A DNA stretch of 64,000 bases from the NCBI RefSeq assembly GCF_004359985.1, contig NZ_SMRO01000001.1:806001-870000 (forward strand), written 5' to 3'. The notes beneath the pieces were generated by a model. It saw only the letters and a program-made list of their open reading frames with translations, searched no databases and had not been told where the DNA came from. Source of the DNA: Paraburkholderia flava. Its GTDB lineage: Bacteria > Pseudomonadota > Gammaproteobacteria > Burkholderiales > Burkholderiaceae. Each line of letters opens with the position of its first letter. Position 1 is the stretch's first letter. Made by a program: the position numbers and the translations under genes. This document shows positions 52,983 through 61,838 of this stretch, piece after piece.

Positions 52983-54083
52983 ATGAATACCCCTCGATTC
53001 GAACGGCGCGACCTGACGCGCGAGATCCTCGACCTCATCGATCTGCGCCAGGTCTTTACCGACATCCACATCGAACAGGACCGGCCGATCATGATCAAGG
53101 CACCGCGAGGCTGGCTCGCGGTCGGCGAGGAACCGGTGCTGCTCGAGGAAATGGTGCCCACGCTCGAATCGATCGAACCGGATTGGGAAGAGGTGATGCA
53201 GGACGGTGCGATCGACCGTCCGTTCGTGCTGACGCGTTGCCGTCTGCGCTGCAACATCTACCGCACCTACGGCGGCCGCAAGCTGGTGATATCGATTCGT
53301 CGTCTGCCGCTGCAGCCGCTTGCACTCGACAAGCTCGGTCTGCCTGCTTACGTGCGCACGATGATCGAGAGTCCGAAGGGTCTCGTGCTGGTCACCGGTC
53401 CGACGGGTTCGGGCAAGACCACGACGATCGCGTCGATGCTCGATTACATCAACCGCACGCGCAACGGCCACATCGTGACGATCGAAGAGCCGATCGAATA
53501 CGAGCTGGAGAGCCACACGTCGATCGTGTCGCAACGAGAAGTGCCGACCGATACGCCGAGTTTTCCCGCCGGTTTGCGCGAAGCATTGCGGCAGAAGCCG
53601 GACGTCATCATGGTCGGCGAAATCCGCGACCCGGACACTGCCGAAACCGCGTTGCAGGCCGCCGAATCGGGCCACCTCGTGCTCGCGACGATGCACACCG
53701 GCAGCGCGGTCGGCACGCTGACGCGGCTGCTGTCGTTCTTCCCGCCCGAGCATCGCGAACGTTATGCGGCATCGCTCGCGAATTCGCTGATTGGTGTCGT
53801 GTGCCAGTGCCTCGTGCCGACCCAGGACGGCGAGAATTTCGTGCTCGCGAGCGAACTGCTGTTCAACAACAACCAGCAGATCAGCGCGATGCTGGTCGAT
53901 CCGTCGAAGCTGCCGCTGATCGGCGACTTCCTCAAGCGCAAGCACGACAACATGTCGCGACTGCTCAACGAGCATCTGGCGAGCCTCGTCGCGAAGAATC
54001 TCTGCACGCCGCGCGACGTGATGCGCACCACCTACAACCGGATGGAACTGCACGACCTGCTGCAGGCCATCGTGCCGCGTTGA
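52983..54083 (+). CDS. PilT-like ATPase of the type IV pilus
   Basis: A 366-residue GspE/PilT-family ATPase; start ATG 52983 (MNTPRFERRDLTREIL). Walker A LVTGPTGSGKTTTIASML, Asp box EEPIEYELES, Walker B IMVGEIRDPDTAETALQA, His box GHLVLATMHTGSAVGTLTRL. It lacks the tetracysteine zinc motif, which fits retraction-type PilT rather than assembly ATPases. It is the only pilus gene on the + strand, between hrcC and pilV. PilQ at 58090 is the assembly ATPase. A retraction-type ATPase is not usual in R64-type clusters. Confidence 0.88.
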   Translation: MNTPRFERRDLTREILDLIDLRQVFTDIHIEQDRPIMIKAPRGWLAVGEEPVLLEEMVPTLESIEPDWEEVMQDGAIDRPFVLTRCRLRCNIYRTYGGRKLVISIRRLPLQPLALDKLGLPAYVRTMIESPKGLVLVTGPTGSGKTTTIASMLDYINRTRNGHIVTIEEPIEYELESHTSIVSQREVPTDTPSFPAGLREALRQKPDVIMVGEIRDPDTAETALQAAESGHLVLATMHTGSAVGTLTRLLSFFPPEHRERYAASLANSLIGVVCQCLVPTQDGENFVLASELLFNNNQQISAMLVDPSKLPLIGDFLKRKHDNMSRLLNEHLASLVAKNLCTPRDVMRTTYNRMELHDLLQAIVPR

Positions 54084-54157
54084 GCGCGGCAGCGGCGGCG
54101 GTGAGAGCAGCGCAGCGGTGACGGAGGGGGCGTTCATCGAGGGGCGTTTGCGCTTGC

Positions 54158-55855
54158 TCAGTAGTAGGTGTTGACGGTCCAGCCGGCTGCGACTGGGGTG
54201 TTGGCGATGAACGTGCTGTTCTCGCCGCAGTAGCTGCTGGTCCACGGTGTCGACAGGTTGTTGTAGGTTGCCCAGTTGGTCGTCACGACGACCGAGTAGG
54301 TGCCGACCGGCAATGCCTGCGTGAGACTGTTGTTGATGCCGCCCGAATCGTCTGTCAGCGTCGGTGTCTGGCTCTCGGTGTGCGCGAGCGAATTGTTCGA
54401 GTTCTGCGGGTACACGTCGACGCTCTGCGACATCTGCGCCCGCGATCCCGCGGGAGTCGGACAGAGGCCGTCGTTCATGTGCGCCCACGACACCACGACC
54501 ACCGCGCCCGGTTTGTCGAGCGTGACCGAGATGGTCTTCGGATACGAATAGGTGCCGTTCGTCTTGTTGAACACGAACGGTGCCGCCTGGTAATTGCTCC
54601 CCGGTGCACCGTCACAGTCGGGGTAGTCACCGGCGCCCGGCGATTGCATGATCATCACGCAGCCGTTCACCGGCTGGCCTGGTGTGATCTGCGATTGATC
54701 CTGCCACTTGTAGGTGTTATTCGCCGTCTTCTGGCACGACACGACGATGCCGTGCGTGTCGGTGCTGACAAGCGTCGTCGCACTGGTGGAGTCCGGCGTC
54801 GGGCAGGGGTCACCAATCGTATGCGTGTTGCCGAGCTGGAGGTCGCCGTTCTTGTCTACGGCGAGCGCTTGCCAGGTCGTACCGTCATACACATACGCGC
54901 GATTCGTCGCCTGCGACATCATCATGTCGTTGGCCACGGCGGGCTTATTGCTTGCCGAGAATATGGCGTCCTCGTTCGCCAGCGCGCCGCGCCAGCGAAA
55001 TGCGGGCTGCGGTACCCAAAGAGTGCCGTTCACCGTTGCCGTGCAGTTCACTACGTTACCAAGCGCGTCGGTCCCAATCGCACCAAGCGCATTGCAGGTT
55101 TGATAATCGGCTTGCGGTGTCGGCCCAAGCACAATAGGCACCTGCATCGTATTTGCCTTCGGATTGCCCGGCACCGATACGCGGTATAGATAGTCTGAAT
55201 TCTGTGTGGCTGTAGTGCCGGAATAAACCTGGCTCGCGAGGTGTCCGACGCCGGTCAGCTTCGTGCAAGCACCCGTTGGCTTCGGCGCGGTCCACGCGCC
55301 GTACGCACCGATCGCCGAGCCGTTCGTGTTGTTGGTCGCGGGAATCGAACCGCCGCCTTGACCTGAGTTAGCTGCGATGTAGCCGAGTTCGGAATCCTTG
55401 ATTGTCGTGCCGCCTTCGGTGACGAGCAATCCGCTCAGCGTGCCGTCCGACTGTTTCGTGACGAGCAGACACGGCGTCTGTCCGTACGCGTTGGTCGACC
55501 GCATGCCGGCGGGCAGGAAACTCGCCAGTTGATAGCCGCCGCCGCTGAACGGCACGATCGTCGGCGCCGCCAGCGTCAGCGCCGACACATTCGTTTCTAT
55601 CAGTTGTTTCGCCGCCGCACCGACCTGCTGTTGATACAGCGCGGCCTGCTGCCCGCGGGTGTCTTCGAGCGATGAGTTGATCATCGTCGCCACGCCCGCG
55701 AGCATCACCGCAGTGACCGCGAGCGCGACGAGCACTTCGATCATCGTGAAGCCGTGCGCGTGACTGCGTGCAGCGCCGCGCCCGACGCCGCGTCCGAAGT
55801 CACGCTTGATGCCATGCGCGTGCATGCGTCGGGCTTGATTGAACGTGCCCGTCAT
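54158..55855 (-). CDS. pilV: PilV-like minor pilin (type IVb)
   Basis: A 565-residue prepilin. A 35-residue basic leader ends in Gly before FTMIEVLVALAVTAVMLAGV, with the type IV Glu5. The long body (about 60-400) and a variable C-terminus (NGCVMIMQSPGAGDYPDCDG) are typical of PilV tip adhesins in R64-type thin pili. The start at 55855 overlaps the upstream stop as ATGA. No shufflon repeats or rci recombinase gene were seen in the window, so the C-terminus is probably fixed. Confidence 0.82.
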   Translation of the reverse strand: MTGTFNQARRMHAHGIKRDFGRGVGRGAARSHAHGFTMIEVLVALAVTAVMLAGVATMINSSLEDTRGQQAALYQQQVGAAAKQLIETNVSALTLAAPTIVPFSGGGYQLASFLPAGMRSTNAYGQTPCLLVTKQSDGTLSGLLVTEGGTTIKDSELGYIAANSGQGGGSIPATNNTNGSAIGAYGAWTAPKPTGACTKLTGVGHLASQVYSGTTATQNSDYLYRVSVPGNPKANTMQVPIVLGPTPQADYQTCNALGAIGTDALGNVVNCTATVNGTLWVPQPAFRWRGALANEDAIFSASNKPAVANDMMMSQATNRAYVYDGTTWQALAVDKNGDLQLGNTHTIGDPCPTPDSTSATTLVSTDTHGIVVSCQKTANNTYKWQDQSQITPGQPVNGCVMIMQSPGAGDYPDCDGAPGSNYQAAPFVFNKTNGTYSYPKTISVTLDKPGAVVVVSWAHMNDGLCPTPAGSRAQMSQSVDVYPQNSNNSLAHTESQTPTLTDDSGGINNSLTQALPVGTYSVVVTTNWATYNNLSTPWTSSYCGENSTFIANTPVAAGWTVNTYY

Positions 55856-56328
55856 AGGTAAGCCTGTGCCATCCACACCACCGCGCCGTTCGGCACGGTC
55901 GCTGCAATTGCATCGGGCAGCGGCACCGCCGGATTGCCCGGCGACTGAATGCTGCCCGCCTGCGCGATACCCGCGAGCGCCGACCCTTGCGCCATCTGCT
56001 CGACATCCAGCGCAGCCGTGCCCGAACTCGCCGCCGTGCCGTAGATCACCACCACACTGCCGGCCACGCCGCCCGCATTCGGCTCCACGTAGTTGCGCAG
56101 CGAAGCGGTCTGCGTGCCGGTCGGTAGCGCGAGACCGCCGACCGGCACCTGCCCCTGAAACGCAGGGTTTTTCTGCGCGTACGCAACCACCGCCTCGCGA
56201 TAAGCACTCATGCTCAACGCGAGGTTCATGTTGACGGGGTTCGGGGTAGACGACAGCGTCTGGTTGTCGAACAGCGCGTACGCGCCGGTCAGCATGCCTA
56301 ACGTTACGATCACCCAGATTGCGTACAT
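55852..56328 (-). CDS. pilM: PilM-like type IVb pilus protein
   Basis: A 158-residue protein with an N-terminal transmembrane helix (MYAIWVIVTLGMLTGAYALF) and a small periplasmic domain (LSMSAYREAVVAYAQKNPAF). This matches PilM of R64-type thin pilus clusters in size and layout. In R64 it lies before pilN; here it sits between pilS and pilV. It overlaps pilV by four bases. Confidence 0.75.
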   Translation of the reverse strand: MYAIWVIVTLGMLTGAYALFDNQTLSSTPNPVNMNLALSMSAYREAVVAYAQKNPAFQGQVPVGGLALPTGTQTASLRNYVEPNAGGVAGSVVVIYGTAASSGTAALDVEQMAQGSALAGIAQAGSIQSPGNPAVPLPDAIAATVPNGAVVWMAQAYL

Positions 56329-56359
56329 GGTGGAGGGTCAGGGATGTCCTTGTGTGTGG

Positions 56360-56926
56360 TTAGACGGAGGTCCAGAGGATCAAGTTGTTAGCAACGTTGC
56401 AAGCCGCCTGCGCAGTGGCAGGAGTGGGCGGCAACGCCACTACCGTTCCGTTGACCGAGATCCCCGTCCAGCTACCACCAGCCGTCACTGCATTAATGCA
56501 CACAGCCGCCGGAACGTTGGCATAGCTGATCGTGAACGTCCCTGCACTCGGCGAAGCAATAAGCACAGCACCGCCCCAGTTATCCGTCGCATTGTTGGCG
56601 GCATCGACCGGCACAGTGCTCGGGAATACGCCCGCAGCATGTAGCACTGAGTTCGAGATATCCGTGTAGCCCGTCGTCTGCCCCATATACAGCTTCTTCA
56701 CCCCCGCCTGAATCGCATTCACCTGCTCGGCCAGTTCGTTCGTGCCCGCACTGCTGAACGCACCGTTCAACAACGCGACCGCACCGATCACGACGATCGC
56801 CGCGATCCCGAGGTACGCGATTGCTTCCAGCAGCGACGCGCCGCGCTGCGCCCCGCGTGCCTTGCGAAGCGCGCGGACTCCAGGCCGTGTGCCGTGCCCG
56901 GAAGCCAGTTTCACCATCTGTTGCAT
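56360..56926 (-). CDS. pilS: Major type IVb prepilin PilS
   Basis: A 188-residue prepilin. A 29-residue leader ends in Gly before ASLLEAIAYLGIAAIVVIGA, with Glu5; type IVb major pilins have this longer leader and a non-Phe first residue. The C-terminal part has two Cys (near VCINAVTAGG and QAACNVANNL) that should form the D-region disulfide. GGAG precedes the ATG at 56926; longer readings lie over the gap after pilR. Confidence 0.88.
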   Translation of the reverse strand: MQQMVKLASGHGTRPGVRALRKARGAQRGASLLEAIAYLGIAAIVVIGAVALLNGAFSSAGTNELAEQVNAIQAGVKKLYMGQTTGYTDISNSVLHAAGVFPSTVPVDAANNATDNWGGAVLIASPSAGTFTISYANVPAAVCINAVTAGGSWTGISVNGTVVALPPTPATAQAACNVANNLILWTSV

Positions 56927-57023
56927 GTCGATCTCCTTGATAAACACAGACATCCGCTGCCGGCAGGTGCCCCGCCCGCCCGGCTTCATGCAGCCCGACC
57001 CGCATGACGATTGAATACCGCGT

Positions 57024-58100
57024 TCAATGCATCGAACGGGACAAAGCGGCAATTTCCTGCTGAATTCCGAAAAAACCGGTAATCAGCCACGACAGAACCA
57101 GCGCGAGCGTGACGATCGCCACGCCGTTCACAATGCGCATCTGCGCTTCGATCACGGTCACGCCTTCCTGCATCCATTCGTCCGCGAGCGACTGCAGCGC
57201 GTCCGCGAACCCCTTGTATTCCGCATAAATGCACAGGTCGTCGACGATTTCCGTCGACGGGAATCCGTAGCCCGTGTTCTTCATCGCCTCGCCGACGTTC
57301 AGCCCGGACTTCACGCCGAACAGCATGTCGTCGATGCGCTGGCGCAGCCACGGCTTCGCGTTGTCCGCGAGACGCGTCAGCGATTTCTCGACGGTAAAGC
57401 CCGCCGATTGCAGCGACGAAAATGCAACCAGAAAACCGCAGCCCACGATCAGCCGATACACCGAGAACGGCGGAAAGCGATCGAATATCACGCGCGTGTT
57501 GCCGGACCAGCGCGGCATCGAGTAGAACAGCCCGATGACCGCCAGCACCAGCGCGATCACGCACCAGATCATCCCGCCCTGCACGAAGCGCGACATCGTG
57601 TACAGCGAATGTGCGACGCCGTGCCAACGGTCCGCGCTGACGATCGTCTCGAAGCGCGGAATCACCAGCTTGCCGAACAGATACAGATAGCCGATCGTCA
57701 TCGCGAAGATCACAACCGGGTACGTGAGCCCGCCGACGATCGCAAAACGAATGCGCCGCTGCGACGTCACGACATTGCTCACCATGCCCAGCGCGACTTC
57801 GAGACGGCCCGACTGCTCGCCGGCCATCACGATCATCTGCTCGGTGTGCGGCACCCACCATTGCATCGCTTCGGACAACATGCCGCCGTTCTGCACGACG
57901 CGGCGCCAGTCGGACAGCGTCAACGCTTCCGGTTCGTTCGGCTTGCGGCCTTCGTGCGACGCGCGCAGTTCGAGTTCTTCGAGCACCTTCAGCAGCGGCA
58001 AGCCGTTGCTGATCATCTTCGCGATCTTGCGATACAGCCGCAGCCGCGCCTGCGTCGTGAACTGCAGGCGCGCCCAGGTGCGATGAACGTCAATGGCCAT
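57024..58100 (-). CDS. pilR: PilR, inner-membrane core protein (GspF family)
   Basis: A 358-residue GspF/PilC/PilR-family membrane protein: two GspF repeats with three hydrophobic segments (LTYPVVIFAMTIGYLYLFGK, MIWCVIALVLAVIGLFYSM, IVTLALVLSWLITGFFG). MISNGLPLLKVLEELELRAS is typical of the first cytosolic part. It overlaps pilQ by 11 bases. Confidence 0.92.
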   Translation of the reverse strand: MAIDVHRTWARLQFTTQARLRLYRKIAKMISNGLPLLKVLEELELRASHEGRKPNEPEALTLSDWRRVVQNGGMLSEAMQWWVPHTEQMIVMAGEQSGRLEVALGMVSNVVTSQRRIRFAIVGGLTYPVVIFAMTIGYLYLFGKLVIPRFETIVSADRWHGVAHSLYTMSRFVQGGMIWCVIALVLAVIGLFYSMPRWSGNTRVIFDRFPPFSVYRLIVGCGFLVAFSSLQSAGFTVEKSLTRLADNAKPWLRQRIDDMLFGVKSGLNVGEAMKNTGYGFPSTEIVDDLCIYAEYKGFADALQSLADEWMQEGVTVIEAQMRIVNGVAIVTLALVLSWLITGFFGIQQEIAALSRSMH

Positions 58101-59937
58101 GACCTTCCCCGCCCGCGACGAACAGACTCCGCTCGGCGTCCGGCGCCGGCGGCAACGGTCCGACGATGCGCTCGGCCATCCGCGGATCGACGAGCCCTGC
58201 CGCGACCTTATCGACCGCGTGCTGCGCGACCGTCTGGCCGCCCATCTCGCGCAGCCAGTATTCGTGCGCAGCGCTCTTGCGCCCTTCGCGCATCAGTTCG
58301 CTGAACACCTGATCGGTGCGGATCACTTCGGCGACCACCGTGCGGCCGATCGTGCCGCTCGAACAATGCTTGCAGCCCGCGCCCGCGCAGCGCACCTGGC
58401 TGAAGCGCGTGCCGACCGCGCGCATCACGCGACCGACCAATGCGGGGTCGAGCGTATGCATCACGTCGGAGAACGGCAGCGCGCAATGGCGGCACAGCAG
58501 CTTCACGAGACGTTGACTGATGAGGCCGGTGATCAGCGTTTCGTCGGTGACCATCGACAGCGGCAGGCCGAGATCGGTCAGACGGTCGGCGATTGCGATC
58601 GCGCTGTTCGCGTGCACCGTCGTCCACACCTGGTGGCCTGTCATCGATGCGCGCAGCGCGCTCTGCGCCGACGCGCGATCGCGCATTTCGCCGATCATGA
58701 TCGTGTCCGGGTCGAGCCGCATCGCGTTCGCGATTGCAGCCGCGAATGCAAGCGAGCGCGCCTCTTCGCTGTTCGCATTGACGACCGGCGTCTGCACGGC
58801 GCCGGTGATCGGATACTCGACCGGATCTTCGACGGTGATCACGTGAATCGAGCCAGCCATGTCGCGGATCTGGCCTGCGAGCACGCGTTGCAGCGTCGTC
58901 GATTTACCGGAACCGGTCGGCCCGCTGATGATGTTCATCCCGTGCGGCTGCTGCTTGAGCAGCTCGATCATCTCCGACTGCCGCGCGGTGAAGCCGAGGT
59001 CTTCGAGCGCGGCCGCTTCGCCCGCGTCGTTGTACAGCAGACGCATCACCATCACGCTGCCGACGCTCGTCGGTGCCGTCGCGATCCGCACGCCGAACAG
59101 CCGCTCCGGCAGCTTGTCGCGATCGCCGATGCTCGCGTCCTGACGCTCGGTAGGCTTGTACGTGTTGTCCGACACGCTCGCCATCGCCGAATACAGCGTC
59201 GCGAGCAAGCGTTCGCCGTATTCGCGCGTCTGCTCGCTGATGCGCACCAGTTCGTTGTGAATCCTGAACAGAATGTCGGTGCTGAAGCGGTTCACGCGGA
59301 TGTGGATGTCCGATGCGCGCTCCGCTGTCGCACGCGCGATCAGGTTCTTCGCGACCACCTGCATCTGCGTGTGATCGACGCGTTCGCCAGTGCCGTCGCG
59401 ACGCTGCCCCTGATACGAGCGGCGTACCGCATCGAGACCGACGAGCCGCGTCGAGTAGCGATAGTTGAGCCGCTCGAGCCGCGCGCAGTACGACAGCACG
59501 AACGGGTTCATGTCGTGCCCTTCGGCGACGAGCAGCGTGCCGTCGTCGAGCAGACACAGGAACTTGCGCTCCTCGGCGCTCGCCGCGTATTCGCCTGCAT
59601 CGGACAGCGGCCGCGCGGTCGCGCGCGGCGTTTCCGCGCGCGCGGGGACGATGACCGGCAGGATCGCCGGCACGACGGGCGGCTCGCTCGACGACAGAAC
59701 CGGCACTTCCGCAGCGGGCGGTGCGGGCTGCACGGCTGCGGTAGCGGCGGCGGTGCTAGTGGCAGGGTCAGTCTTGCCGCCGTCGGACTTCTGCGCGAGC
59801 GCGACGGCTGGCGACAGCAGCGGCGTCACGACGGGTAGGCTCGTCGATACCGCAGCCGACGAGGACGGCAACGCCTGAGTCTTCAGCGACGCGAGGCTCT
59901 TCCTGAGCAGGCCGCCGGAATGAAGCGGGGAAGCCAT
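58090..59937 (-). CDS. pilQ: PilQ, type IVb pilus assembly ATPase (GspE family)
   Basis: A 615-residue ATPase. The first 130 residues are Ala/Pro-rich and variable. Walker A ISGPTGSGKSTTLQRVLA, Asp box VEDPVEYPITGAVQ, Walker B IMIGEMRDRASAQSALRAS; a tetracysteine zinc motif (LLCRHCALPF and CAGAGCKHCSSG) marks it as an assembly ATPase. It powers polymerisation of PilS. Overlaps pilR by 11 bases. Confidence 0.93.
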   Translation of the reverse strand: MASPLHSGGLLRKSLASLKTQALPSSSAAVSTSLPVVTPLLSPAVALAQKSDGGKTDPATSTAAATAAVQPAPPAAEVPVLSSSEPPVVPAILPVIVPARAETPRATARPLSDAGEYAASAEERKFLCLLDDGTLLVAEGHDMNPFVLSYCARLERLNYRYSTRLVGLDAVRRSYQGQRRDGTGERVDHTQMQVVAKNLIARATAERASDIHIRVNRFSTDILFRIHNELVRISEQTREYGERLLATLYSAMASVSDNTYKPTERQDASIGDRDKLPERLFGVRIATAPTSVGSVMVMRLLYNDAGEAAALEDLGFTARQSEMIELLKQQPHGMNIISGPTGSGKSTTLQRVLAGQIRDMAGSIHVITVEDPVEYPITGAVQTPVVNANSEEARSLAFAAAIANAMRLDPDTIMIGEMRDRASAQSALRASMTGHQVWTTVHANSAIAIADRLTDLGLPLSMVTDETLITGLISQRLVKLLCRHCALPFSDVMHTLDPALVGRVMRAVGTRFSQVRCAGAGCKHCSSGTIGRTVVAEVIRTDQVFSELMREGRKSAAHEYWLREMGGQTVAQHAVDKVAAGLVDPRMAERIVGPLPPAPDAERSLFVAGGEGHGH

Positions 59938-59943
59938 GGTTGC

Positions 59944-60558
59944 TTACCTCCCTGGCATCGGAATCGTCGGGATCGGCGGCGTGCCCATCGACATGCCGGT
60001 CGGTCCGCCGGTCGCGACCATGCGTGCATCGCGCACGCGCGTCGCGGACACGGTGAGCGTCGTGCGCATCCCGTGGCTGTCGATCACCACCGCGCCCGGG
60101 CGGATCGACACGACACGCATGCCGTTCGGCAATGTGTCGCCGGCATGCACATCGACTTCGCTGCTGTCGTTCACGTTGAGCGTCGCGGACATCGCACTGC
60201 CGAGACTCTGCGTGGCGACGACGGCGATTTCGTCGTTGGTGACCGCGCGTCCCATCTTGCCAAGCGCGTCCTGGCGCGCGGCCACTTCGGCCTGCGCTTC
60301 GAGCTTCTTCAACTGCGCTTTCAGAATGACCGTGTCTTCCTGCAGTCCCATCAGTTCGCGCGACGCGGCGAGCGCGGCCGGCGACGGCGTCGTATCGGCC
60401 GATGCATTCGCCGGCGCTTTCACGGGCGCAGCGCCGGATGCCGGGGTGCTGTCCGGTCTCACCGTGAGCGGCGTGGACGCTGCCTGCGCGCTGGCCAGCA
60501 CAGGCCACGCGACGCAACAGACGAACGCCAGCATGCATAGCAAACGGTCACTTTTCAT
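59944..60558 (-). CDS. pilP: PilP, type IVb pilus periplasmic protein
   Basis: A 204-residue protein with a signal peptide (LLCMLAFVCCVAWPVLASA), a helical coiled region (QEDTVILKAQLKKLEAQAEV) and a C-terminal PilP domain (LGSAMSATLNVNDSSEVDVH, MRVVSIRPGAVVIDSHG). AAGGAG precedes ATG 60558. It overlaps pilO by 11 bases. PilP links the inner-membrane complex to the secretin. Confidence 0.87.
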   Translation of the reverse strand: MKSDRLLCMLAFVCCVAWPVLASAQAASTPLTVRPDSTPASGAAPVKAPANASADTTPSPAALAASRELMGLQEDTVILKAQLKKLEAQAEVAARQDALGKMGRAVTNDEIAVVATQSLGSAMSATLNVNDSSEVDVHAGDTLPNGMRVVSIRPGAVVIDSHGMRTTLTVSATRVRDARMVATGGPTGMSMGTPPIPTIPMPGR

Positions 60559-61816
60559 ATACCTCTCCTTCAATGGACCACTGCCCCGGCTTATACGACA
60601 TCTTGTCCAGACGCACACCGGGCTCGTCCAGATAATTCATCAGGTTGCGCGGCGACAGCTCGCCGAGCTCCGCCGAAAAATGCCAGACCTGCCACGGCGG
60701 CGCATCGGATGCGGACTGCCCCGGCGGCCGCTGCAACGTGAAGTGCAGCGGAATGCCGAGCAGCTGGAACGCGGACAGCAGACGGATGCGCACGCCGTGC
60801 ACGCCGTCGATCGATTCGTCGCCGCTGGGTGCCAGCTGGAACGGCGCCACGAGCGACGCGTGATCGCCCGATGGATCGGCGACCGCGTGCGGCTCGGCGG
60901 CAAGCAGGATCGCGATGTTCGAGTCGTTGCGCGACCAGCTGTACGACGCATTGGTCGGACGGCACACGTATTCGTCGAGCTGCCAGCCTCCGGGGCCGAC
61001 CATCTCGAAGTGATCGAGGCAGTAGCGCACGAGCGTCGACGGTTTCGCGACGCTCGCCCACGGATGCGGAGCCGGCGGTTTGCTGAGCGCCTGAACCGGA
61101 TGCAGCAGCATCTGCTGACGCGCGCTTTCGAAAGCGCGTTCGCGTTCGAGGTTCTGCCGGTACGAGCGGTACCACAGCCCGCCGTACACGGCGGCGCCGG
61201 CCAGCACCACGGCACCCGCGATGATCGCGAGCCGGCGTTGCTGCGACTTGCGCGAAACCGGTACGAGGTTCAGCCAGCCCGGCAGACGCAGCCGGCCGCC
61301 GCGCCGCGGAATCATGTCCTCGATTCGGCGCGGATAGAAATTGTGGAAGCCCTGCGACTCGATGCTCGGGTCGCCGATCACGACGTTCCAGCCACCGAGG
61401 CTGTAGTCGCCGTGCAGGCGTTCGAACACTTCGTCGCTGGTGCCGATCCAGTCGCCGTTCGGCAGGAACGCGCCGTCGCGCACCGCGAAATACGCCCAGC
61501 GTCCGTCGGGCAGACTGAATGCGCCGAGCCAGTTCGGCGCGGGTTGTTGACGGCCGTCGTAGAACGCGCCTTCGGTCGCGATGGTTTTCGACACCAGCGC
61601 GCCGAGCGACGGCAATCCGAATTGCGCGCCCTCGCGCGTGCTCGCGAAACCGGCGCCCGCGAAACTGCGATCGATGCGCAGGACCATCGCATCGAAGTTG
61701 AGGCGGGTCGCGAGCTCGATCGCTTCGGCGCGCAGTTCGTGACGGCGCGACAACGATTGCCAGAACAGACCGCACACGAAACGGTAGCGGTCGATCTGGA
61801 TGATTTGCGTTGCCAT
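60548..61816 (-). CDS. pilO: PilO, type IVb pilus inner-membrane protein (PilO2 family)
   Basis: A 422-residue PilO2-family protein: cytosolic N-terminal part (about 1-190, FVCGLFWQSLSRRHELRAEA), a single transmembrane helix at about 195-215 (LAIIAGAVVLAGAAVYGGLW), and a periplasmic part (VRYCLDHFEMVGPGGWQLDE). It forms the alignment complex with PilP and PilN. Located between pilN and pilP, as in R64. Confidence 0.88.
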   Translation of the reverse strand: MATQIIQIDRYRFVCGLFWQSLSRRHELRAEAIELATRLNFDAMVLRIDRSFAGAGFASTREGAQFGLPSLGALVSKTIATEGAFYDGRQQPAPNWLGAFSLPDGRWAYFAVRDGAFLPNGDWIGTSDEVFERLHGDYSLGGWNVVIGDPSIESQGFHNFYPRRIEDMIPRRGGRLRLPGWLNLVPVSRKSQQRRLAIIAGAVVLAGAAVYGGLWYRSYRQNLERERAFESARQQMLLHPVQALSKPPAPHPWASVAKPSTLVRYCLDHFEMVGPGGWQLDEYVCRPTNASYSWSRNDSNIAILLAAEPHAVADPSGDHASLVAPFQLAPSGDESIDGVHGVRIRLLSAFQLLGIPLHFTLQRPPGQSASDAPPWQVWHFSAELGELSPRNLMNYLDEPGVRLDKMSYKPGQWSIEGEVYEK

Positions 61817-61838
61817 GAGCGGGTCGGTCCGTGCGGAA

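Noticed and set aside
54158..55855. Shufflon at the pilV 3' end
   Set aside because: No inverted repeats of shufflon type, no alternative C-terminal segments and no recombinase gene in the window.
58093..59838. 581-codon + strand frame opposite pilQ
   Set aside because: Arg/His/Ala-rich shadow without domains; PilQ motifs are all on the - strand.
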